9,350 nt of DNA from Chloroflexota bacterium (GCA_016200745.1 JACQEF010000256.1:1-9350), one strand, 5' to 3'. Shown: positions 1 to 6,376, counted from the stretch's first letter. Notes: a model not told the origin generated them from the letters alone. Numbers and translations are program-made.

Positions 1-155
1 AGATCGAGCGCCGACTCGCACGCGTCCCGGACGACGGCGAGGAAGCGGAAGAGCTCCATGCAGAGGCCGCTCGACTCAGGAACGAATACCAGCGCCTGAT
101 CGACGAGGCGACGAAGTACCACCGTCCGGTCCCGCCGCCGTTGCCGAGCGACTGA
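1..155 (+). CDS. C-terminal fragment of an unrecognised helical protein
   Basis: An open frame (third base of the window onward) runs in from the left edge and stops at TGA 153-155, leaving 50 visible residues. They are rich in Glu, Arg and Ala with leucine spacing that suggests a charged helix or coiled coil (EEAEELHAEAARLRNEYQRL). A short proline-rich tail ending PVPPPLPSD follows. No catalytic motif is visible and I do not recognise the family. The composition resembles small regulatory or structural helical proteins such as the DUF2630 product downstream, but no homology is claimed. Codon use has the G/C-rich third positions of its neighbours, which supports real coding. The start and most of the protein lie outside the window. 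Confidence 0.6.
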   Translation, partial: IERRLARVPDDGEEAEELHAEAARLRNEYQRLIDEATKYHRPVPPPLPSD

Positions 156-181
156 GCTGGGGCGCCACGCGGCCTTCACCC

Positions 182-220
182 GGCCCGCCGGCGGCTGCCG
201 AACGGACCGCCTGAAGGGCC
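182..220 (+). terminator. Weak two-part hairpin after the first gene
   Basis: GGCCC (182-186) can pair with GGGCC (216-220), and inside it GGCGG (190-194) pairs with CCGCC (207-211), around a 12-nt loop. It lies 27 nt past the stop of the partial gene and before the transporter. There is no T-tract. In DNA this GC-rich such pairing can arise by chance, so this is only a possible terminator. Confidence 0.2.
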
Positions 221-268
221 CGCTCGGCACGTGACCCGAGTCCCCGCCGGCGCCGACACTCGGACCGA

Positions 269-1258
269 ATGACGAGCCTCCGGTCCAGCCTGCGTGCCAC
301 GTCATTGGCGCGCTCCATCCCGCGAACGGACTACGCCCAGGGCGTGGCCTACGCGACGGCCGCGGGCATCGCGTTCGGGACGCTCGGGCCGCTCAGCAAC
401 ATCGCCTACGCGGCCGGGATGACCAGCCCGACGTTTGCGGCCCTGCGCGCGACGGTCGGTGCCGGCGTCCTGGCGCTGATCCTGCTGCCGAGACGCTCGG
501 AATGCGTTCCGCTGGGGCGGCTGCGCAAGCTCGACCGCGCCCTCCTGGCCCTGATCGCCGTGGCGCAGGCGGCGCTGTCCCTGTCCATCTTCGCGGCCTA
601 CGCCACGATGGCCGTGGCGCCCGTCCTGGCCGTCTACTTCTGCTACCCGCTGCTCGTGGCCGGTGCCTCGATCGCGCTCGGGCGCGAGCGGCTCACGAGG
701 ACGCGCGCTGTCGCCCTCGGCGTGGCCCTCGCCGGGCTCATCGCCGTCGTGTTCGGTGGCGCCGGCGTATCCGGGCGGGTCTCGGCGATCGGCCTGGTCC
801 TTGCCGGCTTCGCCGCCGCCTGCCAGGCGACCTACCTCGTGGTATCGCGGAACGGCTTCACCCGGGTGCCGTCGCAACAGGCGACGGCGATCATCCTTGC
901 CGTGGCCGCCGTCCTGATGTGGTTGGTGGCCGCGCCCATCGAGATCGCGTCGGCCCGCGCCGGCACGTGGCTCCTGTCACCGACGGTCTGGGTCGCAGTC
1001 GCAGTCGTCGGCATCCTCGGTGCCGCCCTGGCGAAGGTCTGGCTCCTGCGCGGCGTCCGCCGGGTCGGCGGGACCCGTGCGGCGGTCCTCATGCTTGCCG
1101 AGCCGGTCACCGGGGTGATCCTCGCCGGTCTCCTGCTGGGCCAGGGCCTGACCATCCCGCAGCTCGCGGGTGGCATCGCGGTCATGGTCGGCGCGATGCT
1201 GGCCCAACGTCCGGCTCCGGCGATGGCCGCAGCCGTGGCGGCCGCGTCGCCTCGCTGA
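269..1258 (+). CDS. EamA/DMT-superfamily transporter
   Basis: A 329-residue integral membrane protein with about ten hydrophobic segments (roughly residues 28-48, 54-73, 91-109, 113-131, 145-163, 171-192, 204-222, 237-254, 270-290 and 294-313). This is the usual size and topology of a two-repeat EamA drug/metabolite transporter. Each repeat ends in the family signature: YPLLVAGASIALGRERLT (126-143) and LAEPVTGVILAGLLLGQGLT (276-295). The second has Gln where most relatives have Glu (LGE), a small deviation at a conserved place. Such proteins export or import small metabolites, and the substrate cannot be read from sequence. The ATG at 269 gives a charged 20-residue N-terminal tail. No clear ribosome-binding site precedes it, so a start a few codons later (TTG at residue 13) is possible. 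The family call is firm; the start is less so. Confidence 0.9.
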   Translation: MTSLRSSLRATSLARSIPRTDYAQGVAYATAAGIAFGTLGPLSNIAYAAGMTSPTFAALRATVGAGVLALILLPRRSECVPLGRLRKLDRALLALIAVAQAALSLSIFAAYATMAVAPVLAVYFCYPLLVAGASIALGRERLTRTRAVALGVALAGLIAVVFGGAGVSGRVSAIGLVLAGFAAACQATYLVVSRNGFTRVPSQQATAIILAVAAVLMWLVAAPIEIASARAGTWLLSPTVWVAVAVVGILGAALAKVWLLRGVRRVGGTRAAVLMLAEPVTGVILAGLLLGQGLTIPQLAGGIAVMVGAMLAQRPAPAMAAAVAAASPR

Positions 1259-1288
1259 CGGCGCAGCGCAGCCCGCGCCGTCCTCTCG

Positions 1289-1294
1289 TATCGT
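1289..1294 (+). promoter_or_regulatory. Putative -10 box (TATCGT) for DUF2630
   Basis: TATCGT sits inside the octamer GTATCGTT (1288-1295) in the spacer after the transporter stop. It would give a transcript start near 1301 and a leader of about 35 nt that includes the GAAGGA ribosome-binding site. The same octamer lies upstream of the lysozyme and DUF1801 genes. No good -35 is visible. Confidence 0.35.
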
Positions 1295-1335
1295 TGGACG
1301 CGACCCACGCGCCCAAAGCCAGCGAAGGACGTGAC

Positions 1336-1581
1336 ATGGCCGATCTCGATCTCGTGCGTCAGATCAATGTGCTCTCGTCGGAAGAGGAACAGCTGTATGC
1401 CTCGGCGAGCCAGGGGGATGGACTGAGCGCGGAGCAGGTCGCCCGACTCGACGCCATCCGGGTGGAGCTCGATCGCGTCTACGACCTGCTGCACCAGCGA
1501 CAGGCTCGCGCCGCGGCCGGCATGAACCCGGACGATGCCGAGGAGCGGTCGGCCGAGGTCGTCGAGCGCTACCAGCAGTAG
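1336..1581 (+). CDS. DUF2630 family small protein
   Basis: An 81-residue acidic, helical protein. The middle shows the DUF2630 pattern: a helix RLDAIRVELDRVYDLLHQRQA (approximately 38-58) followed by AAGMNPDDAEERSAEVVERYQQ at the end. The 'LDxxWDLLRQRRA...G.(N/D)PD.A..R...VVE.YQQ' layout is diagnostic as I remember the family, with Tyr here for the usual Trp. Length matches the family (about 80 residues). The function of DUF2630 is unknown; it is common in Actinobacteria and Chloroflexota. A good ribosome-binding site (GAAGGA, 1324-1329) lies 6 nt before the ATG, so the start is secure. It is 77 bp from the transporter, with its own candidate -10, and probably forms a separate transcript. A strong hairpin covers its stop codon. 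Confidence 0.88.
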   Translation: MADLDLVRQINVLSSEEEQLYASASQGDGLSAEQVARLDAIRVELDRVYDLLHQRQARAAAGMNPDDAEERSAEVVERYQQ

Positions 1582-1602
1582 CCCCGGCCCGACGACCTCG
1601 GT
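1552..1602. terminator. Long nested hairpin over the DUF2630 stop, between convergent genes
   Basis: CCGAGGTCGTCG (1553-1564) is perfectly complementary to CGACGACCTCGG (1590-1601), a 12-bp stem. Inside the 25-nt loop a second hairpin forms from GCTAC (1568-1572) and GTAGC (1578-1582), and the TAG stop (1579-1581) is in that inner stem. The structure sits between two convergent genes and would form in either transcript, so a bidirectional terminator or mRNA 3'-end stabiliser is plausible. No T-tract follows, so it would not be a classical intrinsic terminator. Confidence 0.5.
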
Positions 1603-1617
1603 CGCGATCGCGATACC

Positions 1618-2247
1618 CTACGGCTCGTCGGCGATCGCCCACGGCGAACGCGCCATCCACGCCGCGAGGCCCGTCCGCAGGAGCAGCCGGTTGCTCTGGC
1701 ACCCCGGCCGGATCGCGGCCTCGCGAGCGATGGCGGCGACGAACCGGCGATCGAACGCGCGGCGCGGGAAGTCCCGCATGACGGCGGGCCGGACGGCGTC
1801 CACGATCGAGTAGCCCTCCCCGCGAACGTCGAGCGAGGTGGAGCGGTCGAGGAGGACCGCCTCCACGCCGTCATCCAGCGTCACCGACGGTTGCATGTGG
1901 AGGATGATCGCGATTGCGACCCGGTCCGCGTCCCGGGCTGCCATTCCCTGGCGCTCGAGGAACCGGCGCGCGAATTCCGCTCCCTCGACCTCGAAGCACA
2001 TCGTGTTCCTCGGGATCCGGGTCAAGGCGAAGTCGTGCATCAGCGAGGCGGTCCACAGGATCTGCCGATCGAAGCGCCAGCCCTCCCCGGCCGCGATCGC
2101 CGCACCCCAGCAATAGGCGCGGACCGAGTGCGTGAACAGGTAGTCCGGGAGCGCGCGTTGGGCCCAGCCCCAGGTCGCGTCCGAGACGCGATCCTGCGGG
2201 ACGTCGAGACCAGCGACCTGGCGCGGGAGGGCTCGGAGCTCCGCCAT
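1618..2247 (-). CDS. HD-domain protein, cyanamide hydratase-like
   Basis: A 209-residue cytoplasmic metal-dependent HD-fold protein. The first ligand His is in FTHSVRAYCWG (H40). The HD pair is in ASLMHDFALT (H71, D72), followed by the characteristic CFEVEGAEFARRFLERQG (84-101), and another conserved His lies in IILHMQ (H117). D134 or D139 in LLDRSTSLDV may supply the last ligand, and the tail has the family's 'DFPR' (159-162). This 'HS.R.Y..g / LxHDxxLT / FE..GA' order is that of cyanamide hydratase-like HD hydrolases. Most bacterial members have no proven substrate, so cyanamide hydration should not be assumed. The gene has no clear ribosome-binding site. A TAGCAT hexamer ends 6 nt before the ATG, suggesting a leaderless mRNA. 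It diverges from the lysozyme and converges on DUF2630. Confidence 0.85.
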   Translation of the reverse strand: MAELRALPRQVAGLDVPQDRVSDATWGWAQRALPDYLFTHSVRAYCWGAAIAAGEGWRFDRQILWTASLMHDFALTRIPRNTMCFEVEGAEFARRFLERQGMAARDADRVAIAIILHMQPSVTLDDGVEAVLLDRSTSLDVRGEGYSIVDAVRPAVMRDFPRRAFDRRFVAAIAREAAIRPGCQSNRLLLRTGLAAWMARSPWAIADEP

Positions 2248-2253
2248 GGCCCC

Positions 2254-2259
2254 ATGCTA
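2254..2259 (-). promoter_or_regulatory. Putative leaderless -10 box (TAGCAT) for the HD gene
   Basis: Read on the minus strand, TAGCAT matches TANNNT and is followed by exactly 6 nt (GGGGCC) and then the ATG at 2247. Transcription would start on or next to the start codon. This fits the absence of a ribosome-binding site. Confidence 0.4.
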
Positions 2260-2281
2260 GCGAACCGAGCCACCGGCGAAT

Positions 2282-2295
2282 CCACCGATCGGTGG
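2282..2295. promoter_or_regulatory. 14-bp perfect palindrome, candidate operator
   Basis: CCACCGATCGGTGG reads the same on both strands. It lies 34 bp upstream of the HD gene and about 20 bp upstream of the TATCGT box of the lysozyme. It therefore overlaps or abuts the -35 positions of both divergent promoters, a typical site for a dimeric repressor or activator. No regulator gene is in the window, so the binding protein is unknown. Confidence 0.4.
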
Positions 2296-2315
2296 GCCGG
2301 TTCGGCGGGGTCGTG

Positions 2316-2321
2316 TATCGT
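2316..2321 (+). promoter_or_regulatory. Putative -10 box (TATCGT) for the lysozyme
   Basis: TATCGT within GTATCGTT (2315-2322) is one of the few AT-containing stretches in the divergent spacer. A start near 2328 would give a leader of about 100 nt before the lysozyme ATG. That is long enough to hold post-transcriptional control, although I recognise no riboswitch there. Confidence 0.35.
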
Positions 2322-2430
2322 TTCCCGCGAGAGAGGGCCCCAGGCGGGCCGACGCGGAGGGGCTTCCACCAGCCTCGCGTGCCGCGCGGCTACCGGCGTC
2401 GTTCCGGGGGTTCCAGCGAGCGAGGTAGCC

Positions 2431-4152
2431 ATGCGACCCGACGTCGCCCGCCGCCCCCGTTACGCCGCTCCGAGCCCATTCGGCACGGCGCTGCTCATCG
2501 CCCTGGTCGCGATCGGCGCAGTCTCCCTGGGCCTGCCCCGCAACGCCCTGGCGACGACGACGATGGCCGCCGCCTGCGACGGGGTCCGCCTCCGGACCGG
2601 TCCCACGACAGGCGCCCTGATCGCCACCACGCTGTTCACCGGCTGGCAGGTCGGCGTCGAGACGACCGTGACGGACGGCTCCTGGAGCGCCACCTGCGCG
2701 GGCGCAACCGTCACGGGCACCACGTGGTACGAGATCAGCCAGGTCAACGGCCAGGCCGTCTCGTCGCTCTACGGCGTGCCGGTCGTCTACGGCGCGACCG
2801 GCCTGTTCCAGGCGGCCCCTGTGGTTACGCCCACGCCGACGCCCGATCCCTTCGCGACCCCGACACCGACGCCGACGCCATCCCCCACTCCGTTCCTGCC
2901 GGTCGTCGAGGGGATCGACGTCAGCCACTGGCAGAACACCATCGACTGGCCGCAGGTGGCGGCCGCCGGCAAGCGCTTCGCGTTCATGAAGGCGTCGGAG
3001 GGCACGACCCTCGCGGACACCACGTACGCCACCAACCGCGCGCAGGCCAAGGCCGCCGGCCTGTACGTCGGCGCCTATCACTTCGCGCGGCCCGACCGTA
3101 CGCCGGGCGATGCGGTGGCCGAGGCGGACTACTTCCTCGCGATGTCACAGCTCGAGGCCGGCGACCTCGTCCCGGTGCTCGACCTCGAAGATGCGGGCGG
3201 CCTGTCGCCGGTCGAGCTCCAGGAGTGGGTCAAGGGCTATCTCGGCCGGATCTACGAGCGGACCGGCGCGCGCGGCATGATCTATGCGTCGCCGACGTTC
3301 TGGCGCAACGCGATGGGCGACACGACCTGGTTCGCGACGAACGGTTACGGGATGATCTGGGTTGCCCACTGGACGACCGCGCTCGGGCCGACGGTGCCGG
3401 CACAGAACTGGGGCGGGAACGGCTGGACGTTCTGGCAGTACACCTCGAGCGGATCGGTCCCGGGGATCGGCGGTCGCGTCGACCTCGACCGGTTCAATGG
3501 CCTCGACCTCACGCCGCTCGTGCTCACCTCCGGGGTCATCGAGCAGGGCGGCCCGACGCTCGACGTGACGGCGTCGTCGGCCGTGATCACGTGGGGCGAC
3601 ACGGTCGTCATCAAGGCCAGCTTCGGGGCGGCCGGGGCGGGCCGCACCTTCGATCTGCAAGCCGGGGCTGACGGCGTCTCGTGGCAGACGATCGCGACGG
3701 TCGTCACCGACGCGCAGGGCAACGCCTCGTTCTCCTACCGGCCGGCGACGAACCTGTATTACCGGGGCGCATTTGCCGGCGCCCCCGACCTCGCGGCCGT
3801 CACGAGTCCGGCCGCCAGGGTGGTCGTTCGCCAGATCGCGCTCCTCCGCCCGACGACGAGCGGCGCGACCAGGATCGTCAGCCGCGGCCGCAAGATCACC
3901 TTCACGACGACCGTGCGACCCGCACGGGCGGACCTGCCACCGGCCAGGGTGACGCTCGCGATCTACCGTCGGGTCGACGGGCGCTGGATGCCCTTCACGA
4001 CTCGGAACGTGTACGTCAACGCCGCGGGCCAGGCGTCATACACCTGGACGTTCAGCACCAGGGGCGAGTGGTATGTCCGCTCGATCGCGAACCCGACGCT
4101 CGCGAACGCCAACAGCGCCTGGAGCCCGGTCGAGCGCTACTCCGTTCGATAG
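2431..4152 (+). CDS. Secreted modular GH25 lysozyme (N-acetylmuramidase)
   Basis: A 573-residue exported peptidoglycan hydrolase of glycoside hydrolase family 25, which cuts the MurNAc-GlcNAc beta-1,4 bond. Order of parts: signal peptide (hydrophobic 19-34, likely cleavage after ALA at 39-41); a region resembling a bacterial SH3 domain (about 46-128, CDGVRLRTGPTTGALIATT); a Thr-Pro linker (133-154); the GH25 domain (about 158-365); and two probable beta-sandwich, Ig-like segments (about 369-468 and 469-573). Catalytic-site residues are visible: D163 in GIDVSHWQ, and D251 and E253 in VLDLED. Further family blocks are GAYHFARP (214-221), WQYTSSG (335-341) and VDLDRFNG (350-357). The GAGGT ribosome-binding site (2422-2426) fixes the ATG. 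The enzyme may remodel the cell's own wall or attack other bacteria; the sequence does not decide. It diverges from the HD gene and converges on the lipoprotein with a 21-bp gap. Confidence 0.93.
   Translation: MRPDVARRPRYAAPSPFGTALLIALVAIGAVSLGLPRNALATTTMAAACDGVRLRTGPTTGALIATTLFTGWQVGVETTVTDGSWSATCAGATVTGTTWYEISQVNGQAVSSLYGVPVVYGATGLFQAAPVVTPTPTPDPFATPTPTPTPSPTPFLPVVEGIDVSHWQNTIDWPQVAAAGKRFAFMKASEGTTLADTTYATNRAQAKAAGLYVGAYHFARPDRTPGDAVAEADYFLAMSQLEAGDLVPVLDLEDAGGLSPVELQEWVKGYLGRIYERTGARGMIYASPTFWRNAMGDTTWFATNGYGMIWVAHWTTALGPTVPAQNWGGNGWTFWQYTSSGSVPGIGGRVDLDRFNGLDLTPLVLTSGVIEQGGPTLDVTASSAVITWGDTVVIKASFGAAGAGRTFDLQAGADGVSWQTIATVVTDAQGNASFSYRPATNLYYRGAFAGAPDLAAVTSPAARVVVRQIALLRPTTSGATRIVSRGRKITFTTTVRPARADLPPARVTLAIYRRVDGRWMPFTTRNVYVNAAGQASYTWTFSTRGEWYVRSIANPTLANANSAWSPVERYSVR
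2827..2892 (+). repeat. Thr-Pro linker repeat in the lysozyme
   Basis: The DNA repeats ACGCC/ACCG-type codons that encode TPTPTPDPFATPTPTPTPSP plus TP (residues 133-154). It forms an extended, probably cell-wall-spanning hinge between the SH3-like part and the catalytic domain. Such linkers are frequent in exported proteins of Chloroflexota. The repeat could change length by slippage. Confidence 0.85.
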
Positions 4153-4173
4153 CGATCCGGCCGGCCTGCGGAG

Positions 4174-4758
4174 CTACGGCTGCCAGTCGGTCGCGGAGAG
4201 GCTCGGCGGCAGGCCCGGCCCGTTGCACGGGGGGAGGTCGCCGGCCGAGCTCGCGGCCAATCCAGCGATGTCGACGGCGCCGGCGGCCAACGCCAGCTGG
4301 AAGGTAAGCGGGAGCGGTGTGCCCTCGTTGCACCAGTTGCCGAACACCAGCGAGAACCCGACCGACCCACCCGGCGCCACGGACGGGCCCTCGCCGGCCC
4401 TCGCGGGCGTCGACAGGACCACGGTCCCGCCGGCGTCGACGAGCGCGATGGCGGGACCGGCCGGCAGGAGGCACGGGCCGCTCCCCCGGTTCTCGACCAC
4501 GATGTCGGATCCGCGGCTCCCGGCGGCACCGCCCCACGGGCCCCCGGTCGCACGGATGTCGGCCGCGACGCAGGCTGCCGCGGTCGGGTTCGGCACGGGG
4601 CTCGACGTGCTGGTCGACGGGCTGGCGCTGACCGGCGGCGAGGCGGTCGGGCTCGGGCTGGGCGGGTTGCCACAGGCGTTGACGAGCAGCGCGCCGAGCA
4701 GGACGACGAACGCGTTGCGCGAACACCGCGGGCGGCTGGTATGTGCGATGGTTGGCAT
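4174..4758 (-). CDS. Lipoprotein with DUF4232-like domain
   Basis: A 194-residue exported protein. After a short basic N-terminus (RPRCSR) there is a hydrophobic stretch FVVLLGALLVNAC. It ends in a lipobox-like site with Cys29 as the likely lipidated residue, although Asn at -2 is unusual. A Ser/Pro/Thr-rich tether (31-60) leads to a beta-rich domain with four cysteines at 63, 96, 143 and 178. The pattern 'C...D........GAAGS....VVENRGSGPCLLPAGPAIALVDAGG' (63-111) and FGNWCNEGTPLPLTF (139-153) is that of DUF4232, a domain of unknown function common on actinobacterial and Chloroflexota cell surfaces. I chose ATG 4758 over the GTG at 4764 because GGAGG (4768-4772) is 9 nt from the ATG but only 3 nt from the GTG. 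It diverges from the CYTH gene with a 69-bp spacer. Confidence 0.82.
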   Translation of the reverse strand: MPTIAHTSRPRCSRNAFVVLLGALLVNACGNPPSPSPTASPPVSASPSTSTSSPVPNPTAAACVAADIRATGGPWGGAAGSRGSDIVVENRGSGPCLLPAGPAIALVDAGGTVVLSTPARAGEGPSVAPGGSVGFSLVFGNWCNEGTPLPLTFQLALAAGAVDIAGLAASSAGDLPPCNGPGLPPSLSATDWQP

Positions 4759-4767
4759 GGTCACGCG

Positions 4768-4772
4768 CCTCC
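4768..4772 (-). promoter_or_regulatory. Ribosome-binding site that decides the lipoprotein start
   Basis: GGAGG on the minus strand lies 9 nt before ATG 4758. It is only 3 nt before the in-frame GTG at 4764, which argues for the ATG. Confidence 0.6.
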
Positions 4773-4793
4773 AGCGCTTCCGGGCTCGAGACG

Positions 4794-4799
4794 ATCGTA
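4794..4799 (-). promoter_or_regulatory. Putative -10 box (TACGAT) for the lipoprotein
   Basis: Minus-strand TACGAT (TANNNT type) would start a transcript near 4787, about 29 nt before the ATG, with the GGAGG in the leader. It overlaps the small palindrome ACGATCGT (4791-4798) between two divergent genes. Confidence 0.3.
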
Positions 4800-4827
4800 C
4801 CCGAGCGGGCGGATGAGGTCGAACGTC

Positions 4828-5292
4828 ATGGGAATCGAGATCGAGCGCAAGTTCCTCGTGCGCGACCGTTCGGTGCTCGAAGGATCGAACGGGCTGGGCT
4901 ACCGGCAGGGCTACCTGTCACGGGATCCGGACCGGACGGTTCGGGTGCGGGTCGCCGGGTCCCACGCCTACCTCACGGTCAAGGGCCGGGCCAGCGGGCC
5001 GAGTCGCGCCGAGTTCGAATACGAGATCCCCGTGGCCGACGGCGAGTCGTTGCTCGACCTGTGCGTGCCGTCGCTCATCGACAAGACGCGGCATCGCGTC
5101 GAGCACGCCGGACGAACCTGGGAGGTCGACGTCTTCCATGGCGCCAACGAGGGTCTCGTGGTGGCCGAGCTCGAGCTACCGTCGGCCGACGCGCTCGTCG
5201 ACCTCCCCGACTGGGTCGGCGCTGAGGTGACGGACGACCCACGCTACGTCAACGCCAACCTCGCGCGTCACCCGTATCGCGGCTGGCCATGA
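4828..5292 (+). CDS. Single-domain CYTH / triphosphate tunnel metalloenzyme
   Basis: A 154-residue soluble protein of the CYTH superfamily, whose members bind triphosphate-containing substrates inside a beta-barrel tunnel. The N-terminal ExExK signature is present as EIERK (E4, E6, K8) in GIEIERKFLV. Basic tunnel residues follow in TVRVRVAG (R39, R41) and LTVKGR (K52, R54). Alternating acids appear in AEFEYEIP (E62, E64, E66), then DKTRHRVEH (K86, R88, R90) and AELEL (E114, E116). Length matches small bacterial CYTH proteins, several of which hydrolyse inorganic tripolyphosphate. Class IV adenylyl cyclase and thiamine triphosphatase share the fold, so the substrate is uncertain; tripolyphosphatase is the most likely guess. 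A GAGG site (4815-4818) lies 9 nt before the ATG. No partner gene such as a CHAD-domain protein is adjacent. Confidence 0.9.
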   Translation: MGIEIERKFLVRDRSVLEGSNGLGYRQGYLSRDPDRTVRVRVAGSHAYLTVKGRASGPSRAEFEYEIPVADGESLLDLCVPSLIDKTRHRVEHAGRTWEVDVFHGANEGLVVAELELPSADALVDLPDWVGAEVTDDPRYVNANLARHPYRGWP

Positions 5293-5413
5293 GCGACACC
5301 GTCCCGCCAGGCTGACCGCCGGTCCGCGCCGATCGGATTCGCCGGGGGCCACACCTGCAGGCTCGGCCCGATCGCGACACACTTGGGGGACCTGACAGCG
5401 CGCTGGAGGCGAC

Positions 5414-6376
5414 ATGCGACCCTGGTTCGGCCTGCACCTGCCCGATTACACCTTCGACGGAACTCCCACCCATGCCCTCTTCGGCCGGGTCGCGGAGCAG
5501 GCCCGAGCCGCCGAGGAGGCAGGTTTCGGCCTGGTCACCGTCATGGATCACCTCTACCAGATCGACGGCGTCGGGCTGGCCACGGACCCGATGCTCGAGG
5601 CGTGGTCGACGCTTGCGGCGCTGGCGCGTGAGACGAGCCGCGTCCGGCTCGGCACGCTCGTCACCGGCGTGACCTACCGCAACCCGGCCCTCCTCGCCAA
5701 GACGGCCACGACCCTCGACGTCATCTCGGGCGGCCGGGCGATCCTCGGGCTCGGCGCAGCCTGGAACGACGTCGAGCACGAGGGCTACGGCTTCGAGTTT
5801 CCGCCCGTTCGCGAGCGGATGGACCGACTGGACGAGGCGCTCACGATCATCCGGGCGATGTTCACCGAGGAGCGCCCCAGCTTCGAGGGGCGCCACTACC
5901 GCGTCCACGAGGTCCTGAACGTGCCGCGTCCGGTCCAGCCGGGCGGGCCGCGCGTCCTGGTCGGCGGTGGCGGCGAGCAGCGGACGCTCCGGATCGCGGC
6001 GAAGCACGCCGACATGACCCACTGGTTCCCGCTCGGGCTCGACGTCCTGCGGCACAAGACCGAGGTCCTGGAGAGGTACTGCGAGGCGATCGGACGCGAT
6101 CCCGCCACCATCGAGCGGACCATGGCCGCGCCCGTCATCGTGGTCGGCTCCGACGCCGAGCGCGAGGCGTTCCTCGAGCGCATGCCGCCCGAACGGCGGC
6201 CGTACCTGCGGGCCGGCCGCCCGGAGGCGATGGCCGAGGCGCTGCAGCCCTACCTCGACGCCGGCTTCACCGGGTTCACCTTCAACAACACGTACTACCG
6301 GACGCGCGAGCAGATCGGACGGGTCGGGGACCTGCTTCGGCTGATCGCCGGTCCCGAGCCGGTCGCCGCGCGCTAA
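5414..6376 (+). CDS. Luciferase-like oxidoreductase, probably F420-dependent
   Basis: A 320-residue TIM-barrel oxidoreductase of the bacterial luciferase-like superfamily. Visible family blocks are RAAEEAGFGLVTVMDHLYQI (31-50), WSTLAALARETSRVRLGTLVTGVTYRNPALLAK (64-96), TLDVISGGRAILGLGAAWNDVEHEGYGFEFP (100-130) and PRVLVGGGGEQRTLRIAAKHAD (179-200). The 'LGTLVT...YRNPALLAK..ATLDVISGGR...GLGAAW..VEHEGYG' run matches the group annotated as probable F420-dependent oxidoreductases (Rv1855c type). Cofactor F420 rather than FMN is inferred from that similarity, and the substrate is unknown. The GGAGG site (5405-5409) is 4 nt from the ATG. Its TAA stop overlaps by 4 bp the stop of the convergent S33 hydrolase gene. 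The 121-bp upstream spacer shows no convincing promoter. Confidence 0.9.
   Translation: MRPWFGLHLPDYTFDGTPTHALFGRVAEQARAAEEAGFGLVTVMDHLYQIDGVGLATDPMLEAWSTLAALARETSRVRLGTLVTGVTYRNPALLAKTATTLDVISGGRAILGLGAAWNDVEHEGYGFEFPPVRERMDRLDEALTIIRAMFTEERPSFEGRHYRVHEVLNVPRPVQPGGPRVLVGGGGEQRTLRIAAKHADMTHWFPLGLDVLRHKTEVLERYCEAIGRDPATIERTMAAPVIVVGSDAEREAFLERMPPERRPYLRAGRPEAMAEALQPYLDAGFTGFTFNNTYYRTREQIGRVGDLLRLIAGPEPVAAR

Noticed and set aside
502..1581. Plus-strand frame of 359 codons joining the transporter region to DUF2630
   Set aside because: Over the transporter it is a shifted, Arg-rich frame. Only the last 81 codons, with their own ATG and ribosome-binding site, are real.
1602..1613. Palindrome TCGCGATCGCGA, containing the HIP1-like core GCGATCGC
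   Set aside because: CG- and GATC-rich palindromes are expected at this base composition, and only one copy was noticed, so a HIP1-type repeat is not supported.
1891..2430. Upstream extension of the lysozyme frame over the HD gene
   Set aside because: The extra 180 residues are low-complexity and antisense to a conserved HD protein. The signal peptide and ribosome-binding site place the start at 2431.
2328..2430. Possible c-di-AMP (ydaO-type) riboswitch before the lysozyme
   Set aside because: The G-rich run near 2401-2412 recalls it only loosely. The conserved blocks of that class could not be found by eye.
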